From Curtobacterium sp. BH-2-1-1 (GTDB lineage: Bacteria; Actinomycetota; Actinomycetes; Actinomycetales; Microbacteriaceae): a stretch of 64,000 bases of DNA. The notes under the pieces were generated by a model. The model was not told the origin of the DNA, made no database searches, and worked only from the letters and a program-made list of their open reading frames with translations. Each line of letters begins with the position of its first letter. Position 1 is the stretch's first letter. This document shows positions 35,389-45,760 of the stretch, in pieces. The translations under genes and the position numbers were made by a program. Location: positions 2,294,001-2,358,000 of the forward strand of contig NZ_CP017580.1 in NCBI RefSeq assembly GCF_001806325.1, in the 5' to 3' direction.

Positions 35389-36111
35389 ATGCGGGTGCTG
35401 CTGGTGGAGGACGAGGCGGGTCTCGTCAGCGCGCTCCGCGTCGCGCTGCAACGCGAGGGCTACGCCGTCGACACCGCGGGCCGGGTGGCCGAGGCGCAGG
35501 AGAAGCTCGCCGTCACCACCTACGACATCGTGCTGCTCGACGTGAACCTCCCCGACGGGGACGGGTTCGAGCTCGCGGCGTCGATCCGGTCGCGCGGTGC
35601 GACACCGACGCGGATCCTGATGCTCACGGCACGCGGACAGCTGCGTGACCGGGTCCGCGGACTCGACCTCGGCGCCGACGACTACCTCGTGAAGCCCTTC
35701 GCGCTCGTCGAGTTGACGGCACGGATGCGCGCGCTCACCCGGCGGGACGGAGACCCCTCCGCCGCGGTGCTCGTCGACGGTCCGATCCTCCTCGACACCG
35801 CACGGCAGCTCGCCCGCCGTGGCGACCGGGAACTCTCCCTGACGCTCAAGGAGTTCGGGGTGCTGCGGTACCTGCTCCGTCGCATCGGGTACGTCGTGTC
35901 CGCCGAGGAGCTCCTCGAGCACGTCTGGGACGAGAACGCCGACCCCTTCACGCAGACCGTCCGGGTCACGGTCGGCACCCTGCGCCGGAAACTCTCGGTG
36001 GACGGTGAGGAAGCGGCGATCGAGACCGTCGTCGGCCGTGGCTACCGGCTGCGGGAGCTGGCCGACGAACCAGCGCTCTTCGGGACGACCGCGGACGAGG
36101 TGACCACGTGA
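35389..36111 (+). CDS. OmpR-family response regulator
   Basis: 240 residues: receiver domain with phospho-acceptor Asp51 in LLDVNLPDGDGF and Lys in LVKPFALVEL; OmpR winged-helix DNA-binding domain from about 130 to 225. -10 box TACCGT (35377-35382) lies 6 bases before the ATG (leaderless). Its stop overlaps the kinase gene start. Works with the sensor kinase at 36108. Confidence 0.92.
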   Translation: MRVLLVEDEAGLVSALRVALQREGYAVDTAGRVAEAQEKLAVTTYDIVLLDVNLPDGDGFELAASIRSRGATPTRILMLTARGQLRDRVRGLDLGADDYLVKPFALVELTARMRALTRRDGDPSAAVLVDGPILLDTARQLARRGDRELSLTLKEFGVLRYLLRRIGYVVSAEELLEHVWDENADPFTQTVRVTVGTLRRKLSVDGEEAAIETVVGRGYRLRELADEPALFGTTADEVTT

Positions 36112-37397
36112 GCGCACTGGACCGTGTCCGACGGGAGCTAACGGGCGGGGCCGCACCGCGCCTCCCGGCCTGGATGCGCACCGTCCGGATGCGGCTGACG
36201 CTGACGTACAGCGCGGTGCTGTTCGGCATCAGCGCGCTCGCGCTGACCGCGGTCTACGTGGCGCTGTCGAAGACCGTGTCCGCGGAACCGTTGAACCCCG
36301 TGACCGTGAAGAAGTTCTACACGGCGGCCGACGGGACGATCGTGTACAAGCCGGGCGAACAGTTCCAGGTCGCGGACCTCGCCAGTGTGCAGCGAGCGGT
36401 GAACTACGCGTCGCTGCAGACCCTGCAGCAGGCCTCGATCGTCGCGATCGCCGTGATGTTCGTCCTGAGCCTCGGGATCGGCTGGTGGGTCGCCGGCCGG
36501 GCGCTCCGACCGATCGGGGCGATCACCCGCGCGACACAGGAGATCACCGCGACCGACCTGACCAGACGGATCGACGCGAGCGGTCCGCGCGACGAGCTGC
36601 GCACCCTCGCCGACACGGTCGACGGCATGCTCGACCGACTCGACCGGGCCTTCCGCGCCGAGCGGATGCTGGTCGAGGACGTCTCCCACGAGCTCCGGAA
36701 CCCCGTCGCGGTCGTGCAGTCGAACGTGGAGGCGGTACTCGCCTCCGACGACGTCACCCCGGCCGAACGTCGTGCCGCGTCCGAGGTCGTGCTGCAGTCC
36801 ACCCGCCGGATGACCCGACTGCTCGAGGACCTGCTCGCCACCGCTCGGACCCGCTCCGAGGCGTTCACCGACCGGGACGTCGACCTCGCCGCCCTCGGAC
36901 GCTCCGTCGCCGCCGAGTACCGGGTGCTCGCCGCGCAGCGGGACCTCACCGTCACCGAGCGCATGCACGGCGGACCGGTGGTCTTCGCGGATCCGGACGC
37001 CCTCGCGCGGGCCGTCGGCAACCTGCTGTCCAACGCCGTCCGGCTCGCACCGGTCGGATCGGACGTCACCGCCGCGGTCGGCAGCGTCCGCGGCTGGGCG
37101 TGGGTCGCCGTCGCCGACGAGGGGCCCGGGATCCCCGAGGACGAGCGGGCTCGAGTGTTCGACCGCTTCCACCGCGGCGACCCCGACCGGGCCGGGCACG
37201 GCTCCGGGCTCGGCCTCGCCATCGCACGGCAGATCGTCGAGAGCCACGAGGGTCGGATCCGGCTCGAGCCGCACGCTGCGGGCGGTTCCGCGTTCGTCCT
37301 GTGGTTGCCCGAGCGGGCGGTCGAGGGCGCCCCCGAGCGGACCGCGGAACCGCCGTCGGGCAGTCCGCTCGTCGGCCCTGGGAGGATGGGCGCATGA
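36108..37397 (+). CDS. Sensor histidine kinase
   Basis: 429 residues: two TM helices (about 33-52 and 110-128) around a short extracytoplasmic loop, HAMP (RALRPIGAITRATQEI), HisKA with phospho-acceptor His194 (EDVSHELRNP) and an HATPase domain (NLLSNAVRL, DEGPGIP, GHGSGLGLAI). Start GTG overlaps the regulator's stop. Signal unknown; the downstream SDR overlaps too. Confidence 0.92.
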   Translation: MSALDRVRRELTGGAAPRLPAWMRTVRMRLTLTYSAVLFGISALALTAVYVALSKTVSAEPLNPVTVKKFYTAADGTIVYKPGEQFQVADLASVQRAVNYASLQTLQQASIVAIAVMFVLSLGIGWWVAGRALRPIGAITRATQEITATDLTRRIDASGPRDELRTLADTVDGMLDRLDRAFRAERMLVEDVSHELRNPVAVVQSNVEAVLASDDVTPAERRAASEVVLQSTRRMTRLLEDLLATARTRSEAFTDRDVDLAALGRSVAAEYRVLAAQRDLTVTERMHGGPVVFADPDALARAVGNLLSNAVRLAPVGSDVTAAVGSVRGWAWVAVADEGPGIPEDERARVFDRFHRGDPDRAGHGSGLGLAIARQIVESHEGRIRLEPHAAGGSAFVLWLPERAVEGAPERTAEPPSGSPLVGPGRMGA

Positions 37398-38125
37398 CTA
37401 GGATCCTCGTCACCGGCTCGACCGACGGGCTCGGCAGGGCGACGGCGGCGTCCCTCCTCGACGCCGGCCACGACGTCGTCGTCCACGCCCGCTCGTCGAC
37501 GCGTGCCCGAGCAGTGGCCGACCTCGTCGACCGTGGCGCCGCGCTGGTCGTGTGCGACCTCGCCGACCGGGACGAGGTGGTGGCCACCGCGACCTCCCTC
37601 GACGGCGGACCGGCGATCGACGCCGTCGTGCACAACGCCGGCGTCCTCTCCGGGCCATCCGTGGTGCCCGTCAACGTGGTGGCGCCGTACCTGTTCACCG
37701 CGCTGCTCGGCACGCCGACCCGCCACGTGTACCTCAGCAGTGGCATGCACCGCGGTGGGCACCCGGACCTGGACGGCATCGAGTGGGCCGGACGGACCGC
37801 GTCGCGGAGCTACTCCGACAGCAAGCTCCTCGTGACGCAGCTCGCCGCCGCGGTCGCCGAGCATTGGCCGGACGTCTGCTCGAACGCCGTCGACCCGGGC
37901 TGGGTGGCGACCAAGATGGGCGGTGCCGGTGCACCCGACGACTTCGACCTCGGCCACGAGACGCAGGAGTGGCTCGCCACCGCGCCGGATGCGGGCACGT
38001 CCGGCGGGTACTGGTTCCACCGGCAGCAGCAGGAGCCGCACCCGGCCGTCCGGGATCGGCGGCTCCAGCGTGGCCTGGTGGACGCACTCGCTGCGGCGAC
38101 CGGGGTCCGGCTCCCCGAGCGGTGA
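37394..38125 (+). CDS. Short-chain dehydrogenase/reductase
   Basis: 243 residues. Cofactor motif LVTGSTDGLGRATA, catalytic Ser in YLSSGM and Tyr-x3-Lys in YSDSKL. The ATG overlaps the kinase stop (ATGA), so it is co-expressed with the two-component pair. A target of that system is possible, but it is more likely just co-transcribed. Substrate unknown. Confidence 0.86.
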   Translation: MTRILVTGSTDGLGRATAASLLDAGHDVVVHARSSTRARAVADLVDRGAALVVCDLADRDEVVATATSLDGGPAIDAVVHNAGVLSGPSVVPVNVVAPYLFTALLGTPTRHVYLSSGMHRGGHPDLDGIEWAGRTASRSYSDSKLLVTQLAAAVAEHWPDVCSNAVDPGWVATKMGGAGAPDDFDLGHETQEWLATAPDAGTSGGYWFHRQQQEPHPAVRDRRLQRGLVDALAAATGVRLPER

Positions 38126-38159
38126 CCGCCCGGGGCCACGGGGTCCGGTGGGGCGCCTG

Positions 38160-38215
38160 GTCCGGTCAGGGGCTCCCGGGTCCGGTCAGGCGCCCGGGTC
38201 CGGTCAGGCGTCGGG
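38160..38215. repeat. Tandem repeat between convergent SDR and AKR genes
   Basis: Three units of 18-20 bases based on gtccggtcaggcgcccgg. The last enters the 3' end of the AKR gene. No coding role seen. Confidence 0.65.
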
Positions 38216-39091
38216 GATGGTCACGTCCCACGTCGAGGGGTCGACCTCGTCCGGGTCCGGGCCGCCACGCACCCCGCGGTCGAGGGCGTCGATCGCCCGG
38301 AGCTCGTCGTCGCTCAGCACGAAGCCGCTGATGTCGAGGTTCTGCGCGATCCGAGCCGGGTTCGTCGACTTCGGGATCGCGGAGCGCCCCTGCTGCACGT
38401 GCCACCGGAGCATCAGCTGCGCCGGGGTGACCCCGTGCTCGTCGGCGAGCCGACCGATCGTCTCGTCCTCGAGCACGCTCCGACGGCCCTCTCCCCAGCC
38501 GGGGTAGAAGGTGATGCCGCCGATGGGTGACCAGGCCTGCGTCAGGATGCCCCGCTCGGCGTTCGCCTCCTGCACCGCCCGCTGGGTGAAGTACGGGTGC
38601 AGCTCGACCTGGTTGAGCGCCGGCACCACCTCGGTGCGTTCGGCGAGGGCAGCGAGGTGGTGCGGCATGAAGTTGCTCACACCGATTGCCCTGACGCGCC
38701 CCTCGGCGAGCAGCGACTCGAGCGCCCGGTAGGCGTCCACCGTCCGCTCGAAGTGCTGCGGCATCGGCTGGTGCAGGATCAGGACGTCGATGACGTCGAC
38801 CCCGAGCTTCGCGGCACTCGTGTCGAAGGCGTGCCGGGTCTCGTCGAAGCCGTAGTCGGACACCCAGACCTTGGTCTCGAGCACGACCTCCTCGCGGTCG
38901 AGGCCGGAACGACGCACCGCCTCACCGACCTCGCGCTCGTTGCCGTACCCGGCGGCGGTGTCGATGTGCCGGTAGCCAGCGGCGAGGGCTGTCTGGACGG
39001 CGGTCGTCGTCTCCTCCGGTTCGCTCTGGAAGACGCCGAAGCCGATAGTGGGCAGCTGGACGCCGTTGTTGAGGGTGAGGGTGTCGTTCAC
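38204..39091 (-). CDS. Aldo/keto reductase (AKR5-like)
   Basis: 295 residues; tetrad Asp44, Tyr49, Lys74, His107 (RHIDTAAGYGNE, LETKVW, VLILHQP). Same group as the gene at 39998, to which it is similar throughout. It is the last gene of an apparent operon AKR-XRE-AKR, 17 bases from the regulator. Confidence 0.9.
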   Translation of the reverse strand: MNDTLTLNNGVQLPTIGFGVFQSEPEETTTAVQTALAAGYRHIDTAAGYGNEREVGEAVRRSGLDREEVVLETKVWVSDYGFDETRHAFDTSAAKLGVDVIDVLILHQPMPQHFERTVDAYRALESLLAEGRVRAIGVSNFMPHHLAALAERTEVVPALNQVELHPYFTQRAVQEANAERGILTQAWSPIGGITFYPGWGEGRRSVLEDETIGRLADEHGVTPAQLMLRWHVQQGRSAIPKSTNPARIAQNLDISGFVLSDDELRAIDALDRGVRGGPDPDEVDPSTWDVTIPDA

Positions 39092-39108
39092 AGGGGTCTC
39101 CGTTCGGA

Positions 39109-39996
39109 TCAGTGGTCGTCGGTGGCGGCGGCTGCGCTCGTCGCCGCGGCGGGCAAAGCGGACAGGGCGCCGAGGATCGCGAGCCGCTCGGCCGTCGGGG
39201 AGTTCGGCTCGACGGTGTAGACGAGCATCGTCGAGCCCGGATCGGTGGTGAGCTCGAACGACTCGTACCCGAACACCAGCTCGCCGACGTCGGGGTGGCG
39301 GTAGTGCTTGGCACCGCGCAGGAACCGGATGACGTCGTGGGTCGCCCAGAGCGTCCGGAACCGTTCGCTCCGGGTCGACAACGCTCCGATGAGTCGCTGG
39401 AGCTCGTCGTCGTGCGGATCGCGACCTGCCGCCTGGTGCAGCAGCGCGACGACGTTCCGCGCGGCCTGGTCGGCGTCCACGAAGAACTCCGCCGCCCGGG
39501 GATCGAGGAACTGGAACCGAGCGCTGTTGAACGGCGCCTCGGCCGTGCGCGGATCCGGCATGCCGTACAGCGCGGCACCGAGTCGGTTCGCGCCGATGAC
39601 GTCGAGTCGGCGGTTCTGCACGATCGCGGGTGTCGACAGGGCGTCGAGGACCGCCTGCGTGCCGGCGTCGACGGTCACGCGGGTCGACGGACGGCGACGC
39701 CGGCGCGCGGGCCCCGAGGTGCCCGCCGCGAGGTGCAGCAGGTGCTCGGTCTCGGTGTCGTCCAGGTGCAGGGCACGGGCGATGGCCTCGAGGACCTCGC
39801 GGGACGCACCCTTCGCGTTCCCTCGTTCGAGCTGCGCGTAGTAGTCGGTGCTCACGCCCGCGAGGTGCGCGACCTCCTCGCGTCGGAGGCCCGGGACGCG
39901 GCGGCGACCACCGAACGGCTGGACGCCCGCTGCGTCCGGGGTGATCCGGGCGCGACGGGACCGGAGGAACCCGCTGATCTCTGCTCCCGCGGACAT
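39109..39996 (-). CDS. XRE-family regulator with MmyB-type ligand domain
   Basis: 295 residues: HTH (FLRSRRARITPDAAG, RREEVAHLAGVSTDYYAQLERGN) and the MmyB-type domain (VLDALSTPAIVQNRRLDVIGANRLG). Starts 1-2 bases from the stop of the upstream AKR and is followed closely by another AKR, so it probably controls the whole operon, including itself. Confidence 0.9.
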   Translation of the reverse strand: MSAGAEISGFLRSRRARITPDAAGVQPFGGRRRVPGLRREEVAHLAGVSTDYYAQLERGNAKGASREVLEAIARALHLDDTETEHLLHLAAGTSGPARRRRRPSTRVTVDAGTQAVLDALSTPAIVQNRRLDVIGANRLGAALYGMPDPRTAEAPFNSARFQFLDPRAAEFFVDADQAARNVVALLHQAAGRDPHDDELQRLIGALSTRSERFRTLWATHDVIRFLRGAKHYRHPDVGELVFGYESFELTTDPGSTMLVYTVEPNSPTAERLAILGALSALPAAATSAAAATDDH

Positions 39997-39997
39997 G

Positions 39998-40885
39998 TCA
40001 GGCGGGATCGATCGTCAGGTCGATGACCTCGGGCGTCACGATCGCCGGGTCGACGGCTCCGCGCTGCCCGGTGTCCAGCGCCGCGATGGCATGCAGGTCG
40101 CCGTCGGTCAGCGCGAAGTCGAACACGTCCAGGTTCTCGACGATGCGCGCGGGCGTGACCGACTTCGGGATGGCGCTCCGGCCCTGCTGCAGGTGCCACC
40201 GGAGGATCACCTGCGCCGGGGTCTTCCCGTGCGCCGCTGCGATCTCGGCGATGACCTCGTTCCGCAGCGGCGGCACGGCGCCGTTCTCACCGGCCCACCC
40301 GTAGACACCGCCGATCGGCGACCAGGCCTGCGTCACGATCCCGGCCTCGCGGTCGGCCGCGACGAGACCCGGCTGCTGGAAGTTGGGGTGCAGTTCGATC
40401 TGATTCACCGCCGGCACGACGTCGGTCTCCGCCGCGAGGGCCCGGAGGTCGTCCTCGGACGAGTTCGCCACGCCGATCGCGCGCACCCGTCCATCGGCCA
40501 GGAGGCGCTCCGCAGCCCGGTACGCGCTGACCGTCCGCGCACGGTCGGCTGGCCACGGCCAGTGCAGCAGGTACAGGTCTACCTGGTCGACGCCGAGCTT
40601 CGCGGCGCTCGTGTCGAAGGCGCGCAGGGCGCTGTCGAACCCGTAGTCGGTCATCCAGAGCTTCGTGGTGAGGAACACGTCCTCGCGGGGCACGCCGGAC
40701 TCGCGGAGTCCGCGGCCCACCTCCCGCTCGTTGCCGTAGGCGGCCGCGGTGTCGATGAGTCGGTACCCGGCCCGGAGTGCCGTCGTCACCGCCGCCACCG
40801 CCTCGTCGCCGGTGCTCTGCAGGACGCCGAGGCCCAGCGCGGGCATCTCGACGCCGTTGTTCAGCCGGATGCTGGTGCGCGTCAC
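39998..40885 (-). CDS. Aldo/keto reductase (AKR5-like)
   Basis: 295 residues; tetrad Asp45, Tyr50, Lys75, His108 (RLIDTAAAYGNE, LTTKLW, YLLHWP). First gene of AKR-XRE-AKR. The likely start is a GTG at its 5' end with AAAGGAG upstream. Substrate unknown. Confidence 0.9.
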   Translation of the reverse strand: MTRTSIRLNNGVEMPALGLGVLQSTGDEAVAAVTTALRAGYRLIDTAAAYGNEREVGRGLRESGVPREDVFLTTKLWMTDYGFDSALRAFDTSAAKLGVDQVDLYLLHWPWPADRARTVSAYRAAERLLADGRVRAIGVANSSEDDLRALAAETDVVPAVNQIELHPNFQQPGLVAADREAGIVTQAWSPIGGVYGWAGENGAVPPLRNEVIAEIAAAHGKTPAQVILRWHLQQGRSAIPKSVTPARIVENLDVFDFALTDGDLHAIAALDTGQRGAVDPAIVTPEVIDLTIDPA

Positions 40886-40973
40886 GTCGCACTCCTTTCT
40901 CGTATGGTCCAGCCTGCGCCCCGGAACGGCCCCGTGCGAGGCGGTGTCGGACCGTGGACTGCCGGCCCACCCC

Positions 40974-41525
40974 TCACTGGACGACAGTGACCTCGACGCG
41001 CCCCTCGAGCCCGGCCAGCTCCTGCGGGGTCGCGTCGTAGGTCCCGAGGTGGATCGTGTCGTCCGAGTACTCGATCCCCGAGGCGTCGTAGTAGAACCCG
41101 AGGTTGCCCCACGGGACGTAGTAGATGAGGTCGCCGTCCTCCGGATCGGACCCCGGGGATCCCTCGGTCGTCAGGGGGGTCGGCGGGTCGCCGATCTTCT
41201 CGCGGCGGCTCAGGTCACGCAGGGTGGTCGTGAAGGGGACCTGGGCGACGAGGGCGCGTGCCGTCGGGTTGTCGCCGTCGATTCGGACGTCGACCGTGGT
41301 GGACCCGCGGATGAACCGCAGTGTCGTCCGCCCGTCAGCGGGCTCGGCACCGTCGGCGCCGCCGCTGGATCCGGTGGTGGCCGTGGCGGAGGGCGTACTC
41401 GGTGCGTCGGCTCCGGTGCCCTCGCTGCCGGGCGAGCCCGACGACCGGGCGGGATCGGCGCTCGTGCAGGCCGTCAGGGCGAGGACGCCGAGCAGCGGCA
41501 GGGCGAGTCGGACGGAGGCGTGCAT
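40974..41525 (-). CDS. Lipoprotein with cyclophilin-like domain
   Basis: 183 residues: signal peptide and lipobox LTAC, a Ser/Gly/Ala-rich linker, then a cyclophilin-like (DUF369-type) domain with DGDLIYYVPWGNLGFYY near the middle and IHLGTYDATPQEL. The fold is usually not a peptidyl-prolyl isomerase. Downstream of the MFS gene on the same strand, 60 bases away. Likely an extracytoplasmic binding protein. Confidence 0.85.
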   Translation of the reverse strand: MHASVRLALPLLGVLALTACTSADPARSSGSPGSEGTGADAPSTPSATATTGSSGGADGAEPADGRTTLRFIRGSTTVDVRIDGDNPTARALVAQVPFTTTLRDLSRREKIGDPPTPLTTEGSPGSDPEDGDLIYYVPWGNLGFYYDASGIEYSDDTIHLGTYDATPQELAGLEGRVEVTVVQ

Positions 41526-41585
41526 GCGGAGTCCCTTCGGTGGTGGTGGGCGGGCGGTGGCGGCCGGACGAGCTGGGCCGGCGGG

Positions 41586-42788
41586 TCAGGTCGCCGGGCG
41601 GAACGCCGTCCGCCGACCGACCACGGTGAGCAGCAGTGCCACGGCACCGAGGACCACGAGCACCGCCATCGGCGCGAAGCCGCCGCCCACCGCAAGGACG
41701 CCCGCGCCGACGATCCCCGCCGCGAAGATGGCGACGTTGAACGCGACGGGCAGGAAGGAGTTGGCGACGTCCGCGTCGGGACCACCCGCGATGGTGAGGG
41801 CGGACTGCATCTGGGCGGGCGCGCCTCCGAAGGCGATGCCCCACAGCGCGACCGCTGCAAAGACCGCGACGTCGGAGCCGTGGGCTAGGAGCAGCACGAG
41901 ACCGGCGACCACGAACACGGCGACCGTGCCGTGCAGGAGCAGACGCGGGTACCGGTCGAGCAGCGCTCCGGTGATCGCGATGCCGGCGATCGACGCGACA
42001 CCGAAGGTGACGAGGACCACGTCGACGCTCGCGCCCGTCCCGGCGGCACGCAGGAACGGCGCGATGTAGGTGTACGCGGTGCTGTGCCCGAGCATCCAGA
42101 AGGCGATCACGGCGAGGACAATGCCGACGCCGGGGATGCGGATCACGGCGCGGAGCGGCTTCCGCTCGTCCGGCGCCTGACCGGGCAGGTTCGGGACCAC
42201 CAGCACGACGAGGACGATGACGGCGGCGGCGATCACGCTCAGGCCGCCGAACGCCCAACGCCAGTCGAACGTCGTCCCCAGCCACGAACCGAGCGGCGTG
42301 CCGAACGCGATCCCGACGGGGGCGCCGGTGGAGACGATCGCGAGGGAGCGGCCGGCGGACTCGGACGGACTGATGCGTCGACCGTACGAGGCGAGCATCC
42401 CCCAGAGCACGCCCGAGAACGCGCCGGTGAGGAACCGCATCGCGAGGGACAGTGCCACCGAGTCGGAGAACGCGGTGACCGTGTTGGTCAGGAGCAGTCC
42501 CGCGACGGCCACGAGCAGCAGCGGCTTCCGGTCGAACCCGCGGGTCAGGGTGATCGCGGGCACCGTGACGACCACGGTGCCGAGGGCGTACGCGCTGACG
42601 AGGAGACCGACGGTCCCCTCGGACGTCGACAGACCCGACGCGATCTCCGGGAGGAGTCCTGCGGGCATCGTCTCCGCACCGATCAGGACGAACCCGGTCG
42701 CCGCGAGCACGAGCAGGGCTGCCAGGGGGAAGCGGGTCGGCTGCTGGGCCGGTCGCCGGGGTACCGGGATGGTGCCGGTCGTGGTCAT
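41586..42788 (-). CDS. MFS transporter (DHA1 drug-efflux type)
   Basis: 400 residues with about 12 membrane segments. Motif A is seen as LTRGFDRKPLLLVAV. TM5 region RSLAIVSTGAPVGIAFGTPLGSW resembles the antiporter motif C. A homolog of AraJ/Cmx-type efflux pumps. Divergent from an XRE/MmyB-type regulator, so probably regulated by it. Confidence 0.88.
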   Translation of the reverse strand: MTTTGTIPVPRRPAQQPTRFPLAALLVLAATGFVLIGAETMPAGLLPEIASGLSTSEGTVGLLVSAYALGTVVVTVPAITLTRGFDRKPLLLVAVAGLLLTNTVTAFSDSVALSLAMRFLTGAFSGVLWGMLASYGRRISPSESAGRSLAIVSTGAPVGIAFGTPLGSWLGTTFDWRWAFGGLSVIAAAVIVLVVLVVPNLPGQAPDERKPLRAVIRIPGVGIVLAVIAFWMLGHSTAYTYIAPFLRAAGTGASVDVVLVTFGVASIAGIAITGALLDRYPRLLLHGTVAVFVVAGLVLLLAHGSDVAVFAAVALWGIAFGGAPAQMQSALTIAGGPDADVANSFLPVAFNVAIFAAGIVGAGVLAVGGGFAPMAVLVVLGAVALLLTVVGRRTAFRPAT

Positions 42789-42846
42789 GGTGTCCTCTCA
42801 CTCGGTCCGTCAGCAACCCTGCCCCCGTCCGGCCGCCGTCGGAAGC

Positions 42847-42879
42847 GCTGGGACGTGCCCTGACGAGGCACGTCCCAGC
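42847..42879. promoter_or_regulatory. 13-bp inverted repeat between MFS and XRE genes
   Basis: GCTGGGACGTGCC (42847-42859) and GGCACGTCCCAGC (42867-42879) form a perfect dyad with 7-base spacing, upstream of the -10 TAGCGT (42894-42899) of the regulator. A likely operator of the XRE/MmyB regulator for both divergent genes. Confidence 0.7.
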
Positions 42880-42905
42880 AGGGTCCGCTGACGTAGCGTC
42901 GGGGC

Positions 42906-43796
42906 ATGGACAGCAAGCAGGAGGCGTCGGAGTTCCTGTCCTCTCGACGTGCGAAGGTCACCCCGGAGCTGGTCGGCCTGCCCGCCGGCTCGAACCGCCG
43001 CGTGCCCGGGCTCAAGCGCGCCGAAGTGGCGTTCCTCGCCGACATGAGCTCCGAGTACTACGCGCGGATCGAGCGCGGCAACCTCGTCGGCGTCTCCGAG
43101 CCGGTCCTCGCCGGGATCGCTAGGGCACTCCTGCTTGACGACGCCGAGCGGGAACACCTCTTCAACCTCGCCCGGGCCGCGGGAGCGTCACCGGTGCGTG
43201 CCGCTCGGTCGAAGCGGCCGGACACGCAACCCCGGGTCGGACTCCAACGCACCCTCGACGCGATCGAGCGCGCACCAGCGATCGTCCGGAACGGCCGTAT
43301 GGACCTCGTGGCGGCGAACGCCATGGGGTGGGCGCTGTACTCGGAGGTCGAGCCGGTCGACGGACGGCACCCGAACTTCGCCCGCTTCACGTTCCTCGAA
43401 CAGGATCGGGCCGAACGCTTCTACCCGGACTGGGAGGGCGCTGCCGACATCGCCGTGGCGATCCTCCGCATCGAGGCGGGCCGTGACCCGCACGACCGCG
43501 AACTGCAGGACCTGGTCGGCGAGCTCTCCACCCGGAGCGTCGCGTTCCGCACCAGGTGGGGGCGGCACGACGTCCGGAACCACTCCGAAGGCGTCAAGCG
43601 CTTCCGGCACCCCGTCGTCGGTGAGCTCAGCCTGACCTACGAGACCGCCGACCTCAGCATCGATCGCCGTCTGAACCTCTGCATCTACACCGCGGAGCCC
43701 GGCTCGGACACCGCGCAGTCGCTCGGGCTGCTCGGCTCGTGGTGGGCCACCCAGCGGCAGGCGACGGGCGTCGACATCGGCGGGGCGCAGGCCTGA
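42906..43796 (+). CDS. XRE-family regulator with MmyB-type ligand domain
   Basis: 296 residues: HTH (FLSSRRAKVTPELVG, KRAEVAFLADMSSEYYARIERGN) and the MmyB-type domain (TLDAIERAPAIVRNGRMDLVAANAMG). Leaderless: ATG 6 bases after TAGCGT. Divergent from the MFS gene and in front of a CMD-AKR-quinone-reductase run on the same strand. Likely a local regulator sensing a small hydrophobic ligand (family inference). Confidence 0.9.
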   Translation: MDSKQEASEFLSSRRAKVTPELVGLPAGSNRRVPGLKRAEVAFLADMSSEYYARIERGNLVGVSEPVLAGIARALLLDDAEREHLFNLARAAGASPVRAARSKRPDTQPRVGLQRTLDAIERAPAIVRNGRMDLVAANAMGWALYSEVEPVDGRHPNFARFTFLEQDRAERFYPDWEGAADIAVAILRIEAGRDPHDRELQDLVGELSTRSVAFRTRWGRHDVRNHSEGVKRFRHPVVGELSLTYETADLSIDRRLNLCIYTAEPGSDTAQSLGLLGSWWATQRQATGVDIGGAQA

Positions 43797-43900
43797 CACG
43801 TACCGATGAGGGGTGGTCCCGCAGAGCATCCCTCGGCCGTTCGCCCGCGCCTACCGTCGCAGTGGCCGCCCATGCAGCCACCGTCGGAAGGATGCACACC

Positions 43901-44665
43901 ATGACCACCAGTGACCGAGCCCGGCAGGAGCTCGCACAGCTCTTCCCGGACGGGCCGTCCTCACTCGCGACCACGGACCCGGAGTACCTGTCGCTCTACC
44001 AGGACTTCGCGTTCGACGAGGTGCTCGCCCGCACGTCGCTCTCCCGAGTCGACCGACTCACCGTCCAGCTCGGCGCGATCATCGCCGTGGGCGGGCAGAC
44101 CGAGTTCCGGGCGATGGCCACCGCCGCACTGAACGGCGGGGTCAGCGCGATCGTCGCCAAGGAGGTCGTGTACCAGGCGACCGCGTACGTCGGCATGGCC
44201 AGGGCGATCGACTTCCTCGTCGTCCTCAACGAACTCCTCACCGACCGCGGTGTCGCGCTCCCCCTCGAGGGGCAGTCGACCACGACGCCTGCGGACCGGC
44301 TCGAGGCCGGCCGTGCGGCGCAGAGCGCGATCGTCGGCACCGCTGCCGTCGACCGGATGTACGAGCAGGCTCCGGCCGACGCCGTGCACTTCCAGGAGTT
44401 CCTCTCCGCCAACTGCTTCGGCGACCACTACACGCGCACCGGCCTCGACGTGCAGCGCCGTGAGCTGCTGACCTTCGCGATCCTGGTCGGCCTCGGCGGC
44501 GCCGACGCACAGGTCGCCGGCCACGTGGCGATGAACCTGCACGTCGGCAACACCCGCCAGCACCTGCTCGACGTCCTCACCGTCCTGGTGCCGTACGTCG
44601 GGTACCCCCGGACGCTCAACGGCCTCGGCGCGGTGAACGACGGCGCGCCCGCCGACCACGACTGA
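43901..44665 (+). CDS. Carboxymuconolactone decarboxylase-family protein (two-domain)
   Basis: 254 residues with two CMD-like repeats (VDRLTVQLGAIIAVGGQTEFRAM in the first; LTFAILVGLGGADAQVAGHVAMNLHVGNT in the second). No CxxC, so not an AhpD-type thiol enzyme; closer to lactone decarboxylase-like proteins. Start at 43901 chosen because GGAAGGA sits 8 bases upstream; ATG 43892 is the alternative. Confidence 0.85.
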   Translation: MTTSDRARQELAQLFPDGPSSLATTDPEYLSLYQDFAFDEVLARTSLSRVDRLTVQLGAIIAVGGQTEFRAMATAALNGGVSAIVAKEVVYQATAYVGMARAIDFLVVLNELLTDRGVALPLEGQSTTTPADRLEAGRAAQSAIVGTAAVDRMYEQAPADAVHFQEFLSANCFGDHYTRTGLDVQRRELLTFAILVGLGGADAQVAGHVAMNLHVGNTRQHLLDVLTVLVPYVGYPRTLNGLGAVNDGAPADHD

Positions 44666-45712
<1,047 letters not shown>

Positions 45713-45760
45713 GCCCGGACCGGCTCCCACACTCGACCGCACTGCACCAGGAGGAGAACC

